Source: Vaginella massiliensis (GTDB lineage: Bacteria; Bacteroidota; Bacteroidia; Flavobacteriales; Weeksellaceae). Taken from it: 61,212 nucleotides of DNA. Positions within the stretch are counted from its first letter, which is position 1, and every line of letters starts with the position of its first letter. The notes under the pieces are model-generated. The model did no database searches and was not told the DNA's origin. It saw nothing but the letters and a program-made list of their open reading frames with translations. The stretch covers positions 309,707 to 370,918 of the forward strand of contig NZ_LT593746.1 of assembly GCF_900089075.1 (NCBI RefSeq). The letters run 5' to 3'. The position numbers and the translations under genes are program-made. Below are positions 8,384 through 18,587 of this stretch, piece after piece.

Positions 8384-11182
8384 ATGAAACAATTTTACAT
8401 TTTAGTCGCTTCATTGGCAAGTGCAATGGCTTTTGCCCAAGATGGAGTAATAGCAGGAAAAATCGTAGATGGTGAACGCAATTTTTCTTTACCTGGCGCA
8501 ACCATTAAAATAGAAAACAGCAACCGATACACCGTTTCGGACCAAAACGGAGGCTACGAATTTCTAAGCCTACCCGAAGGTACTTACAACGTCTATGTAG
8601 AATATTTGGGTTATGTCACGGCTTCACAAGAGGTAACAGTGAGTGCAGACCACAGCACTACCGCTAACTTTGAGTTGTTCACTGGGGTCGAAGAATTGAA
8701 CGAAATTGTGATTGTAGGTGACTATCTTCGCGGACAAGCCAAGGCATTGAACCAACAACGCAACAACGCCAATATTTCCAACATTATTTCAGCCGATCAG
8801 GTTGGTCGTTTCCCTGATGCCAACATTGGTGATGCGTTGAAGCGCGTTCCTGGTATCACCATGCAAAACGATCAAGGTGAAGCGCGTAATATCATTGTAC
8901 GCGGTTTGTCACCCGAGTTGAACTCAGTTACCTTAAATGGCGATCGTATTCCTTCTGCAGAAGGAGATAACCGAAACGTTCAGATGGATTTAATTCCGTC
9001 GGATATGATTTCATCCATCGAAGTCAATAAAACCCTTACCTCTGATATGGACGCCGATGCCATTGGTGGATCGGTAAACTTACTTACCCGTGCCGTGCCA
9101 AACCGAGAGCGTATATCGGTTACCTTGTCTGGCGGCTATGCGCCAATTCGTGAAAAAGGTTTGTACAACGGAGCTTTTATTTACGGAAATCGTTTTGCTG
9201 ATAACAAGTTGGGCATCATCGCTTCGGCAACATGGTAATCGCAAAATTTTGGATCTGATAATATTGAAGCGGTTTGGGATAAAGACGATAACAACAAGCC
9301 ATTCATTAGCCAAATGGACATTCGTAAATACGATGTGCAACGTGTGCGTAGAAGTTTCTCTTTGAGCTCTGATTATGTGTTTAATGAAAACAACCGCATG
9401 GATTTCACGGCGATGTACAACTGGCGAGATGACCGCGAAAACCGATACAGAACACGTTACAGAGATATAGAATTGCAAGACGACGGCAGCTATATCGGAG
9501 AAATAAGAAGAGAAACCAAAGGCGGAATCGATAATAACCGCAACAAAAATACTCGTTTAGAAGATCAAAGAGTTCTAAACTTCTCGTTGCGAGGAGAACA
9601 TCTTCTTTCTGCAAGACTGGATATGGATTGGGCGGTGTCTTATTCGAAAGCCAGCGAAGACAGACCAAATGAGCGTTATATGGATTTCAGACAAAAAAAG
9701 GTTGTCATGGGGCAAAGCGTAGCTAATGACGACAGTCCGTTCGTATACGCAGTTGCCGGCGAAAACCCTGAAAAGTTTGAGTTGCGAAAAATCACTGAAA
9801 ACCACAATTATACACAAGAAGAAGAAATTGGTGCAAAAGTAAACTTCCGTTTACCGCTTTCGGTAATTGATGGCGAGAAAGGACGTTTGCGTTTTGGTGC
9901 GCGTGTTCGACTTAAAGACAAAAAACGCGACAATATTTTTTATTCGTACAAACCACTTAATGCAATGGAAAGTTTGGCTCAAACGCCAAATGTGTATTGG
10001 AGCGGCGAAAACTTTCATCCAGGTTCGCAATATGCACCAGGATATTTTGTAGACCGTGCTTACTTGGGCTCGTTAGATTTAACGAATCCGAATCTATTCA
10101 AAGAGACTTTAGAACCAGCAGAATTCTTATCGTCTAACTATAAAGCCAAAGAAAGCATTACCGCTGGTTATCTACGTCAGGATCAAGATTTTAATGATAA
10201 AACCTCTATCATTACCGGCGTTCGTTTGGAGCATACCGCAATAGAATATACCGGAAATTATGTAATGGACGAAGAGGATTTATTGGGCGAAATTAAAAAC
10301 AAAAACAATTATCTTAACGTTCTACCAAGCGTTACGCTGAAACATAAATTTACCGAAAACTTCATTTTACGCGCAGCGGTTACTACAAGTTTGGCTCGTC
10401 CGAATTATTACAATTTGGCTCCGTACGTGAATGTAATTCAAGAAGATGCCGAAATTGCAGCTGGTAATCCAAACCTGAAGGCGACCTACGCAACCAATTT
10501 CGATGTCATGGTTGAAAATTATTTCAAAAATATCGGGATTGTTTCTGGAGGCGTTTTCTACAAAAATCTTAACAATTTCATTTATACCTATAACAACAAC
10601 GTCTACACGGCTAATGATTTCAGTGCCGACTTCCCGACGATTGCAAACCCAATACCTGCAGGCGAAAACTGGGATTTTACACAGGCAAGAAACGGCGACA
10701 AAGTGTCGGTGTACGGATTTGAGATTGCTTTCCAGCGTCAGTTAGACTTTTTACCTGGTAAATTTTTCAAGAATTTTGGTTTGTATGCCAACTATACTTA
10801 CACAAAATCTGATGCTAAAGGAATTACCAACGAAGACGGCGAAGCGCGCACTGGTTTAGGATTGCCGCGTACAGCACCGCATATGCTCAACGGATCGTTG
10901 GCTTGGGAAAACAAAAAATTCTCGGCACGTTTATCGGCTAACTTCACTTCGGCGTATTTAGACGAGATCGGTGGAAATGAATTTGAAGATAGCTACTACG
11001 ACAAGCAATTCTTTTTAGACTATAATATGTCGTATAAATTCATGTCTAAATGGCGCGTATTTTTCGAAGCCAACAACCTTACCAATCAGCCGTTACGCTA
11101 CTATCAAGGCGAAACCAACCGTCTGAAACAATTAGAATATTACAAATCTCGTTTTATATTAGGTATTAAATACGATTTCTAA
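8384..11182 (+). pseudogene. TonB-dependent receptor of the phytate locus, interrupted by an in-frame TAA
   Basis: Two open stretches (8384-9238, 284 residues; about 9239-11182) are in the same reading frame and differ only by the TAA at 9236-9238. Together they make one receptor of about 932 codons. It has a signal peptide (MKQFYILVASLASAMAFAQ), a carboxypeptidase-regulatory-like domain (about 20-105), a plug domain (VGRFPDANIGDALKRVPGI, IIVRGL, SVTLNGDRIPS) and a 22-strand-type barrel ending in KSRFILGIKYDF. Around the stop the reading is ATW-stop-SQNFGSDNIEA, so nothing is missing. Translation from the internal ATG at 9314 would lack both signal and plug. The likely natural role is uptake of phytate or its products. 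It is a pseudogene unless the base is a sequencing error or the stop is read through. Confidence 0.88.
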
Positions 11183-12168
11183 TGAAGTTAAAAAATCTTT
11201 TCTCACTATTATTCTTTATTATTATCAATACCATGTATGGTCAGCATCAAACTGGCCATACATTTGGCTCAGCGGTTTCGCAAGACCTACAACCCGAAAA
11301 AGATGGCATTTCGTTTTTGGCAATTGGCGATTTTGGTCGGCACGGAGCTTTTACTCAGAAAGAAGTGGCGCGAGATATGGGCGCTGTGGCAAATATTTTA
11401 GATCTGGATTTTACGGTTGCTGTTGGTGATAATTTCTACCCTTCAGGAGTTCAAAGTACGCAAGATTATCAGTGGATTTCTTCGTTCGAAAGCATCTATA
11501 CTCATCATTCGTTGCACAGTCCGTGGTATGTAGCCTTGGGCAATCACGATTACGAAGGCAATATTCAGGCACAGATAGATTATACTAAAGTGTCGAGACG
11601 ATGGGAAATGCCTGAACCTTATTTTGAAAAACGAATTGAAATTAAGAAAGGTAAATTTCTACAATTATTGATTATCGATACCAATCCTTTTGTATCTAAG
11701 TATCAGCAAAAGACTGCCAAATATCTTGGAATCGACCAGCAAGACACCCAAAAACAATTGGCGTGGTTGGAGTCTAAATTAAAAGATAAAAATCCGGAAA
11801 TTGTTTGGCGAATTGTGGTGGGGCATCATCCTTTGTATTCGGGCGGAAAGCGTAAAACAGAGCAAGAAACCTTAGAAATAAAAGATATTTTCGAGCCTCT
11901 ATTCGAAAAATATTATGTAGACGCCTATATCTGCGGGCACGAACATGATTTGCAAATCATAAAAAAGAACAAGCGAAAGCTCATGCAGTTTTTATCGGGT
12001 GCAGGCAGCGAACTTAGAGAGACGGGCAAAACCGAAGGAACGCTCTTCGCCGAATCGGTTCCTGGATTCATGGCATTTACCCTTACGCAGCATTCATTGA
12101 AAGCATACGTTATTCAGTCTGAAAAAGATAGCTTTAAAGTTGTTTACAAAACCGAAATTAAAAAATGA
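11182..12168 (+). CDS. Secreted purple acid phosphatase-like metallophosphoesterase (ACP5/TRAP type)
   Basis: A 328-residue calcineurin-like phosphoesterase with an N-terminal signal peptide (about 1-20, ending MYG-Q). Metal-binding motifs appear in order: GDFG (49-52), GDNFYPSG (82-89), GNHDY (120-124), VVGHHPLYSGG and CGHEHDLQ. The GDNFYPSG and GHHPLYS forms are those of tartrate-resistant acid phosphatases, which hydrolyse phosphomonoesters with a dinuclear metal centre. The ATG overlaps the receptor stop (taATG), so the genes are translationally coupled. In context it probably releases phosphate from partly dephosphorylated inositol phosphates. It is located in the periplasm or on the surface. 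Confidence 0.9.
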   Translation: MKLKNLFSLLFFIIINTMYGQHQTGHTFGSAVSQDLQPEKDGISFLAIGDFGRHGAFTQKEVARDMGAVANILDLDFTVAVGDNFYPSGVQSTQDYQWISSFESIYTHHSLHSPWYVALGNHDYEGNIQAQIDYTKVSRRWEMPEPYFEKRIEIKKGKFLQLLIIDTNPFVSKYQQKTAKYLGIDQQDTQKQLAWLESKLKDKNPEIVWRIVVGHHPLYSGGKRKTEQETLEIKDIFEPLFEKYYVDAYICGHEHDLQIIKKNKRKLMQFLSGAGSELRETGKTEGTLFAESVPGFMAFTLTQHSLKAYVIQSEKDSFKVVYKTEIKK

Positions 12169-13214
12169 AAAAGATAATAATACTTTCTATCGTAGCTTTG
12201 GCAACCGTTTCATGCGGTTCTCAATTGGCTCCTGTTGCCAAAAATGCGCTGAAGCCAACGGTAATTACCGAACCCACTCCTCACGATACAGACGATCCGG
12301 CAATTTGGATTAACCGAAAAAATCCTGCGCAATCGCTCATCATCGGAACCGACAAAGAAGAGAAGACGGGCGGACTCTATGCTTATGATTTACAAGGAAA
12401 AATTGTGAACAAGGTTTACCCTATGGATCGACCAAACAATGTGGACTTGGCGTATGATTTTGATTTAAACGGTACCAAAATCGATATTGCAGTCGTTACC
12501 GAACGCAAACAAAACAGAATCCGCATTTTTTCTCTGCCCGATTTGAAACCAGTGGACAACGGAGGCATCATGGTTTTTGAAGATAGCGAACAAAAAGACC
12601 CGATGGGAATTGCCCTGTACACCAACCCAACGAGTGGTAAAATTCACGCCATAGTCGGACGTAAAGAAGGTCCTTCGGGCGAATATTTGCATCAGTACGA
12701 ATTGTTGGATCGAAACGGATTTGTTGAAGCGAAACTTGTACGGAAATTCGGGGCGTATTCTGGTAAAAAAGAAATCGAAGCCATCATGGTTGATAACGAA
12801 TTGGGCTATATTTATTATGCCGATGAAACGGCTGGCGTTAGAAAATATTACGCCGACCCAGAAAAAGGAAACGAAGAATTGGCTTTTTTTGGGCAAAACG
12901 ATTTTAAACGCGACCACGAAGGCATTGCCTTGTATAAAACCAGCGAAACTGCAGGCTATATTTTGATTTCGGATCAGCAAGCCAACAATTTTGTGGTGTA
13001 CAAACGCGAAGGCGAATCAAACAAGCCACACGAACATCGAATGATTGCAAAAGTTCCGTTTTCTAGCATCGAATGCGATGGCGCCGATGCGGTGAATTTT
13101 AACTTTGGCGGTCCCTTTACTCACGGAATTTTTGTTGCCATGAGCAACGGTAAAGTTTTTCATTATTACGATTGGAAAAACATTCAAGCCGAAATTGATA
13201 AACAAGCCCATTAA
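12165..13214 (+). CDS. Beta-propeller phytase, lipoprotein
   Basis: A 349-residue protein. The signal peptide ends in a lipobox (ALATVSC, Cys at 17), so it is probably lipid-anchored. It continues TPHDTDDPAIWINRKNPAQS and GTDKEEKTGGLYAYDL, the acidic, calcium-binding start of 3-phytase-family (BPP) propellers. Further phytase-like signatures are NNVDLAYDF, EGPSGEYLHQYEL and DREGIALY-like DHEGIALYK. These enzymes cleave phosphate from calcium-phytate at neutral pH. The start codon overlaps the phosphatase stop by 4 bases (ATGA). Together with the phosphatase and the broken receptor it forms a phosphate-scavenging operon, followed by a good terminator at 13243. Confidence 0.9.
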   Translation: MKKIIILSIVALATVSCGSQLAPVAKNALKPTVITEPTPHDTDDPAIWINRKNPAQSLIIGTDKEEKTGGLYAYDLQGKIVNKVYPMDRPNNVDLAYDFDLNGTKIDIAVVTERKQNRIRIFSLPDLKPVDNGGIMVFEDSEQKDPMGIALYTNPTSGKIHAIVGRKEGPSGEYLHQYELLDRNGFVEAKLVRKFGAYSGKKEIEAIMVDNELGYIYYADETAGVRKYYADPEKGNEELAFFGQNDFKRDHEGIALYKTSETAGYILISDQQANNFVVYKREGESNKPHEHRMIAKVPFSSIECDGADAVNFNFGGPFTHGIFVAMSNGKVFHYYDWKNIQAEIDKQAH

Positions 13215-13242
13215 TTTTTTCATTTTTATTTAAATATCCTTG

Positions 13243-13273
13243 CCCTGCTCTCTGAGTAGGGTTTATTTTTTTA
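13243..13273 (+). terminator. Terminator of the phytate operon
   Basis: CCCTGCTC, loop TCT, GAGTAGGG (one G-U pair), followed by TTTATTTTTTT. It starts 29 bases after the phytase stop. Confidence 0.85.
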
Positions 13274-13370
13274 TGGATGAAATGGTATTTGGTAGTGAAA
13301 ATGCTGATTAGGAAAAGTTTAATAAAATTAATTAATGACGTTCACTTAAATTAACCTAGGTCTAAAACAT

Positions 13371-13400
13371 AAAAAAACCACTCTAAAAAGAGTGGTTTTT
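13371..13400. terminator. Bidirectional terminator at the end of the atp operon
   Basis: A-rich run, CCACTCT, loop AAAA, AGAGTGG, then TTTTT. It works on both strands. It ends the leftward ATP synthase operon and backs up the phytate-operon terminator. Confidence 0.85.
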
Positions 13401-13430
13401 GAAATATGATCATTTTCGAATGTTGTATTG

Positions 13431-14297
13431 TTACGCGTTGAGGGCTTCTGCTCCAGAAACAATTTCTAAAATTTCGTTTGTAATGGCTGCCTGACGGGCT
13501 TTATTATACTCGATAACCAAGTTGCGTTTGAGCTCTTCGGCGTTATCGGTTGCCTTGTGCATGGCGGTCATTCGCGCTCCGTGTTCAGAGGCATTAGCGT
13601 CTAAAACAGCTTTGTACAATTGAGTTTTCAACGTCAACGGAATCAAATCGGTTACGATTTCTCCTTTTCCTGGCTCGAAGATGTAATCCAAACTATCGTT
13701 CGAATTTTCTTCAACTTCTTCCAACTCTACGGGTAAGAATTGTTCGTCCTGAACTTCTTGTACAGCAGCGTTGATGAATCTGTTGTATACGATACGAATC
13801 TGATCGTATTCGCCAGCGACGAAATCATTGGTGATCTCGGTTGCAATCTCGGCAACATCGTTGAAATTGAGGTTGTCCCAAATGGTTGAGGCATTCAATT
13901 TGATGTTTCCGTTGCGTTTGAAGGCGTCGAAAGCTTTTTTACCAATGGTAATCAATTCTACCTGTTTGCCATTCAATTCACCCATCAAAAGCGAATTGAC
14001 TTTTTTGATAATACTAGAATTGTAACCACCACAAAGTCCACGATTCGAATTGATAACGACTAACAAAACTTTGTTTACGTCACGTTTTTCGGTCAAAGCT
14101 GATCCAACTTCAGAGTCTAAATTAGAACTGATGTTTTGTACCAACTCGCGCAATTTGTTGGCGTAAGGACGTAATGCTACGATAGAATCTTGTGCTTTTT
14201 TCAACTTTGCAGCCGACACCAGCTTCATCGCCGAAGTAATTTGCATGGTAGATCCTACTGAAGTAATCCTGTTACGTATTTCTTTTAAGTTTGCCAT
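13431..14297 (-). CDS. atpG: ATP synthase F1 gamma subunit
   Basis: A 288-residue central-stalk subunit. The N-terminal helix MANLKEIRNRITSVGSTMQITSAMKLVSAAKLKKA and the C-terminal helix ending in ...AITNEILEIVSGAEAL are the two coiled-coil helices that rotate inside the alpha/beta hexamer. The central Rossmann-like part contains the conserved NSNRGLCGGYNSSI. Length matches the family. It is the last gene of the leftward atp operon, 54 bases after atpA. Subunits beta and epsilon (atpD, atpC) are not in this window, consistent with their separate location in Flavobacteriia. Confidence 0.97.
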   Translation of the reverse strand: MANLKEIRNRITSVGSTMQITSAMKLVSAAKLKKAQDSIVALRPYANKLRELVQNISSNLDSEVGSALTEKRDVNKVLLVVINSNRGLCGGYNSSIIKKVNSLLMGELNGKQVELITIGKKAFDAFKRNGNIKLNASTIWDNLNFNDVAEIATEITNDFVAGEYDQIRIVYNRFINAAVQEVQDEQFLPVELEEVEENSNDSLDYIFEPGKGEIVTDLIPLTLKTQLYKAVLDANASEHGARMTAMHKATDNAEELKRNLVIEYNKARQAAITNEILEIVSGAEALNA

Positions 14298-14351
14298 AAT
14301 CTACATTGGATGGACTAAAGGCAGGGAAGTCCAGCTTCCCTACTTTATTTA

Positions 14352-15929
14352 TTAGTTATATTTTCCTGTTGTTTCTGCAATCACGGTATTCAAGGTATCG
14401 ATGATGGTATCGTCCCATTTTCCGTTGCGTATTGCTGTCAAAGTATCAGTGTACTTAGCGCGCATCAATTCGATAAAATCAACTTGCCAAGTTTTTACTT
14501 GATCTACGGGTACGTTTTTCAACAATCCGTTGGTTCCTGCAAAAATTACTGCCACTTGCTCTTCTACAGCGATCGGTGAATTTACGTTTTGTTTCAACAA
14601 CTCTACGTTGCGTTCACCTTTTCCAATTACGTTTAGCGTTGCCGCATCCAAATCAGAACCAAATTTAGCAAACGCCTCTAACTCACGGTATTGTGCTTGG
14701 TCTAATTTTAGCGTACCCGAAACTTTTTTCATTGGTTTGGTTTGAGCAGATCCTCCTACACGAGAAACCGAAATCCCTACGTTGATCGCCGGACGAATAC
14801 CAGAGTTGAACAAATCTGACTCCAAGAATATTTGGCCGTCTGTAATAGAAATTACGTTGGTTGGAATATAAGCAGAAACGTCACCCGCTTGAGTTTCGAT
14901 TATTGGTAAAGCAGTTAAAGATCCTCCACCTTTTACGATTCCTTTCATAGATTCTGGTAAATCGTTCATTTGCGATGCGATGGTGTCGTCTTTGATGATT
15001 TTTGCCGCACGCTCTAGCAAGCGAGAGTGTAGGTAGAACACGTCTCCTGGATAAGCTTCACGCCCTGGCGGACGACGCAACAAGAGCGATACCTCACGGT
15101 AAGCTACTGCTTGTTTGGTAAGATCATCGTACACGATAAGTGCTGGACGACCAGAGTCGCGGAAATACTCACCGATTGCTGCTCCTGCCATAGGTGCATA
15201 TACTTGCATTGGTGCAGGATCCGAAGCATTAGCCGCAACGATTACGGTGTATTTATCTGCGCCGTGTTCTTGTAAAGTTTTCATGATTCCGGCTACTGTA
15301 GAACCTTTTTGTCCTACTGCAACATAGATACAATAAACAGGTTCGCCACGGTCGTAAAATTCTTTCTGATTCAAGATGGCATCCAAAGCCACAGAAGTTT
15401 TCCCAGTTTGGCGGTCACCAATGATCAACTCACGTTGTCCTCGACCGATCGGAATCATCGAGTCGATAGAAACGATCCCTGTTTGTAATGGTTCGTTTAC
15501 GGGCTGACGATAGATTACCCCAGGAGCTTTACGCTCGATTGGCATTTCGTATAATTGACCTTCGATAGGACCTTTCCCATCGATCGGGTTTCCTAACATA
15601 TCTACAACACGCCCAAGCATTCCTTCTCCTACATTGATAGAGGCAATTCGGTTGGTACGTTTTACTGTATCTCCTTCTTTGATAGCCGTTGATGGCCCGA
15701 ACAATACAATACCTACGTTATCTTCTTCTAAGTTTTGTACCATTCCTTCCAAACCATTCGAGAATTCTACCAACTCACCATATTGTGCGTTGTCTAATCC
15801 GTATACTCGTGCAATACCATCCCCTACACTTAGAACGGTTCCTACTTCTGCCAATTCTACTGTAGAATCGAAGCTAGAAAGTTGTTGTTTTAAAATTGCT
15901 GAAATTTCAGCTGGTTTTATTTCTGGCAT
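14352..15929 (-). CDS. atpA: ATP synthase F1 alpha subunit
   Basis: A 525-residue alpha subunit with Walker [10 protein letters not shown] at 171-179, [16 protein letters not shown] after it, [17 protein letters not shown] for Walker B, and the family segment [18 protein letters not shown]. The N-terminal helix that contacts delta ([15 protein letters not shown]) is present. It forms the non-catalytic nucleotide-binding sites of F1. It lies 11 bases after atpH in the operon. Confidence 0.98.
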   Translation of the reverse strand: MPEIKPAEISAILKQQLSSFDSTVELAEVGTVLSVGDGIARVYGLDNAQYGELVEFSNGLEGMVQNLEEDNVGIVLFGPSTAIKEGDTVKRTNRIASINVGEGMLGRVVDMLGNPIDGKGPIEGQLYEMPIERKAPGVIYRQPVNEPLQTGIVSIDSMIPIGRGQRELIIGDRQTGKTSVALDAILNQKEFYDRGEPVYCIYVAVGQKGSTVAGIMKTLQEHGADKYTVIVAANASDPAPMQVYAPMAGAAIGEYFRDSGRPALIVYDDLTKQAVAYREVSLLLRRPPGREAYPGDVFYLHSRLLERAAKIIKDDTIASQMNDLPESMKGIVKGGGSLTALPIIETQAGDVSAYIPTNVISITDGQIFLESDLFNSGIRPAINVGISVSRVGGSAQTKPMKKVSGTLKLDQAQYRELEAFAKFGSDLDAATLNVIGKGERNVELLKQNVNSPIAVEEQVAVIFAGTNGLLKNVPVDQVKTWQVDFIELMRAKYTDTLTAIRNGKWDDTIIDTLNTVIAETTGKYN

Positions 15930-15940
15930 CTTTGAAATAT

Positions 15941-16501
15941 TTAAAATTTAGGAATGAATTCGTTTTTTGAAAATTCCTTTCTTAAGGTTGCTAATTTGGT
16001 TTTAATGCTGGTATCGATTTGTTGATTCCCTACTCGCAATACAAATCCACCAATCAACGACGGATCTATTTTGTTTACAATTTTCACACTTGCATTGGCA
16101 TCTATAGATTGTTTGGCTTGTGAAATGATTTTGTCTAATGTAGCTTGATCCAAAGCTACCGCAGAGGTTACTTCTGCCGTTACAATTTTGTTGGCAAGAT
16201 CGTACTGACGTACGTAGGCATCCGCGATCTGACTCAGCAAATTTTCGCGTCCGTGGTTTATTGTTAGGGCAATAAATTTTTGGATTGTAGCTGAAAAAGA
16301 TTTGAAAACCTCTCTTGCTACAGCTTGTTTGCGTTTTACATCGAAAACAGGAGAAGCTAGAAACGAACGCAAATCAGCACTATCTGTCAAGATTGTTTTG
16401 ACGTCTTTCATTTCGTTATACACCAACTCCGATTGACCAGCTTCATTGGCAAATTGAGCCAAACCTTTTGCATATCTGTTTGCTGCTCTTAAACCTGCCA
16501 T
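15941..16501 (-). CDS. atpH: ATP synthase F1 delta subunit (OSCP)
   Basis: A 186-residue peripheral-stalk subunit linking F1 to the b subunits. The N-terminal helical domain starts [19 protein letters not shown]. The C-terminal part carries [29 protein letters not shown], the conserved family block (I/L-GG-x-x-x-R-x-G-x-x-x-x-D-x-S). Its stop neighbours atpA, and its start overlaps the atpF stop by one base, so translation is coupled. Confidence 0.96.
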   Translation of the reverse strand: MAGLRAANRYAKGLAQFANEAGQSELVYNEMKDVKTILTDSADLRSFLASPVFDVKRKQAVAREVFKSFSATIQKFIALTINHGRENLLSQIADAYVRQYDLANKIVTAEVTSAVALDQATLDKIISQAKQSIDANASVKIVNKIDPSLIGGFVLRVGNQQIDTSIKTKLATLRKEFSKNEFIPKF

Positions 16502-16998
16502 TATGAATTAAATTTTACTTGATCGATTACTTGATTTACCAACTCTTCTTGAGCTCCGGTATTGCTTAATTCTTTTGCCATTAATTTTTCTGCAATATCC
16601 AAAGACAATTGAGCAACTTGATTTTTGATGTCTGCCATTGCAGCAGCTTTTTCGTTTTGGATTGCTTCGCGAGCATTCGACACCAAGCGATCTGCTTCTT
16701 GTTGTGCGGTGTCTTTTGCGGTGTTGATGATGTTTTCTTTCATTTCGCGAGCTTCTTTCAAAATGGCATCGCGTTCGATTTTTGCTTGCTTGATCAATTG
16801 TTCATTTTCTGCATTCAGAGAAGCCATTCTTTCTTCTGCTTTTTTGGCTGCGTTCAAAGCGTCTTCAATCGATTTTTCGCGCTCTTTTACAGAAGTCAAA
16901 ATTGGTTTCCAAGCCAATGATCTCAAGATCACCAACAAAATAACGAATACTACCGAAGTCCAAAATACAAGACCTATCGAAGGAGTGATTAAATCCAT
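16501..16998 (-). CDS. atpF: ATP synthase Fo b subunit
   Basis: A 165-residue subunit with one N-terminal membrane helix (about 8-28, IGLVFWTSVVFVILLVILRSL). A long, highly charged alpha-helix rich in A, E and K follows, dimerising as the peripheral stalk. The LAWKPILTSVKEREKSIEDAL segment is characteristic. Length is standard. It overlaps atpH by one base. A divergent ORF lying opposite it is a shadow. Confidence 0.96.
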   Translation of the reverse strand: MDLITPSIGLVFWTSVVFVILLVILRSLAWKPILTSVKEREKSIEDALNAAKKAEERMASLNAENEQLIKQAKIERDAILKEAREMKENIINTAKDTAQQEADRLVSNAREAIQNEKAAAMADIKNQVAQLSLDIAEKLMAKELSNTGAQEELVNQVIDQVKFNS

Positions 16999-17101
16999 GG
17001 TATAGTTTAAATTTTTATTTCAATTAAATTTCAATCAATTTCAAAAGAATCAGCTTCTACAACCAACCGTTACAGAAGCATGATTACTTTTTCTCAAATT
17101 C

Positions 17102-17311
17102 TTATCCGTTACCTAATAACGCAACAACGATACCGAATAATCCAGCACCCTCGATAAGAGCTGCTGCGATAATCATTGCTGTTTGAATTTTTGATGCTGC
17201 TTCTGGTTGTCTAGCGATTCCTTCCATAGCAGATCCACCGATTTTACCGATTCCTAGACCTACTCCTAAAACTGCTAAACCTGCTCCGATTGCTGCAATA
17301 CTTCCTGTCAT
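17102..17311 (-). CDS. atpE: ATP synthase Fo c subunit (proteolipid ring)
   Basis: A 69-residue hairpin of two membrane helices joined by the polar loop ARQPEA. Helix 1 is glycine-rich (GAGLAVLGVGLGIGKIGG). Helix 2 carries the ion-carrying Glu54 in AALIEGAGLFG. The residue after Glu54 is Gly rather than the Ser/Thr of sodium-binding rings, so proton coupling is inferred. The short ATG-initiated ORF lies between atpF and atpB in the expected order. Confidence 0.97.
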   Translation of the reverse strand: MTGSIAAIGAGLAVLGVGLGIGKIGGSAMEGIARQPEAASKIQTAMIIAAALIEGAGLFGIVVALLGNG

Positions 17312-17350
17312 GATAATTATATTTAATATTAATAAATTATTTTAAAATTT

Positions 17351-18499
17351 TTAATGTGTTTCGTGTTCGTGATCTGCAACTGCTGCTCCAATGAATAAGG
17401 CTACCAACATGGTAAAAATAAACGCCTGCAATACAGCCACCAACAATTCTAAGAAATAAATGAACAAAGTCAATGGTAATGCACCTGCCGAAACTGCTTC
17501 TGTTTGGAAAATGAAGATCAACGAAATGAGCGATAAAATAATGATGTGACCAGCAGTAATGTTCGCAAACAAACGAATCATCAAGGCAAATGGTTTGGTC
17601 AAAACACCAATCAACTCGATTGGCGCCAACAATATTTTTACGGGCACTGGCACGCCTGGCATCCACAACATATGTCCCCAGTAACCTTTGTTTCCAGATA
17701 GGTTGATTACCAACAATGCGATCACCGCCAACACCAAGGTAAAGGCGATATTACCGGTAAGATTGGCTGCTCCTGGCAATAATCCCAACAAGTTGTTGAT
17801 CCATATAAAGAAGAACAAGGTCAACAAATACGGCATGTAACGAGCATATTTTTTCTCGCCAATGTTCGGGATTGCCACTTCGTCACGAATAAAGATGATG
17901 ATTGGCTCCATAAAACCAGCTATTCCTCTTGGCACATATCCTTCTGTTCCTTTCTTTTTATAATTTGTTGCAACCGCTCCAAATATCAACACCAACAATA
18001 CGACCGAAATCAACATTGAGGCAACGTTTTTGGTAATCGAAAAGTCCAACGGTTTCTCATTAGCGATGACCATTTCACCTTTTTCGTTGGTACGATATTC
18101 TACTGCACCTTGTGCATTGGTTTTATAAATTTTTTCGTGATAATTGAAATAATGCTCCCCATCAACCTCTGCCACATGCTCGTTGTGGTGAAATTTAGAC
18201 GACATGAAAACCTTCAACCCATTGTCCCACAAAATCACAGGCAACGGAATTGTAAAACTATTTTCACCTTCACCCCAAAAATGCCAATCGTGCGCATCTG
18301 CTAAGTGGCTCATGATTACAGGAACCGGATTGTATTTACTTGTACCCGATTTTACGCTGGCTGCTTCATCTGCATTTTTTTGCGCTTCGCTTTGTACCAA
18401 CGCTGGAAAAGTCGTAACCGTTGGATCAACCGCATCGGCTGCTTTGGCAAAGCCAAACGCAAACAAGAATAACAAAGTGAATAATGTTGAAAATTTCAT
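17351..18499 (-). CDS. atpB: ATP synthase Fo a subunit (long Bacteroidota form)
   Basis: A 382-residue proton-channel subunit. It has an N-terminal signal-like segment (MKFSTLFTLLFLFAFGFAKA) and a hydrophilic extension of roughly 130 residues containing His-rich FHHNEHVAEVDGEHYF. The membrane part has MIRLFANITAGHIIILS with the essential Arg. E. coli subunit a is about 270 residues; the extra N-terminal region is typical of Bacteroidota, where its role is unknown. It lies 40 bases upstream of atpE. Confidence 0.95.
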   Translation of the reverse strand: MKFSTLFTLLFLFAFGFAKAADAVDPTVTTFPALVQSEAQKNADEAASVKSGTSKYNPVPVIMSHLADAHDWHFWGEGENSFTIPLPVILWDNGLKVFMSSKFHHNEHVAEVDGEHYFNYHEKIYKTNAQGAVEYRTNEKGEMVIANEKPLDFSITKNVASMLISVVLLVLIFGAVATNYKKKGTEGYVPRGIAGFMEPIIIFIRDEVAIPNIGEKKYARYMPYLLTLFFFIWINNLLGLLPGAANLTGNIAFTLVLAVIALLVINLSGNKGYWGHMLWMPGVPVPVKILLAPIELIGVLTKPFALMIRLFANITAGHIIILSLISLIFIFQTEAVSAGALPLTLFIYFLELLVAVLQAFIFTMLVALFIGAAVADHEHETH

Positions 18500-18587
18500 C
18501 TTTTAGTTTTATGATTCTAAATTGCGTGCAAAATTATGATATTCTTAACTACAAACCAAAGCCAACTGCTAAAAATCATTAAAATGT

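Noticed and set aside
9314-11182. Independent 622-residue barrel gene starting at the internal ATG
   Set aside because: It is in the same frame as 8384-9238 and lacks a signal peptide and plug. It is the second part of one broken receptor.
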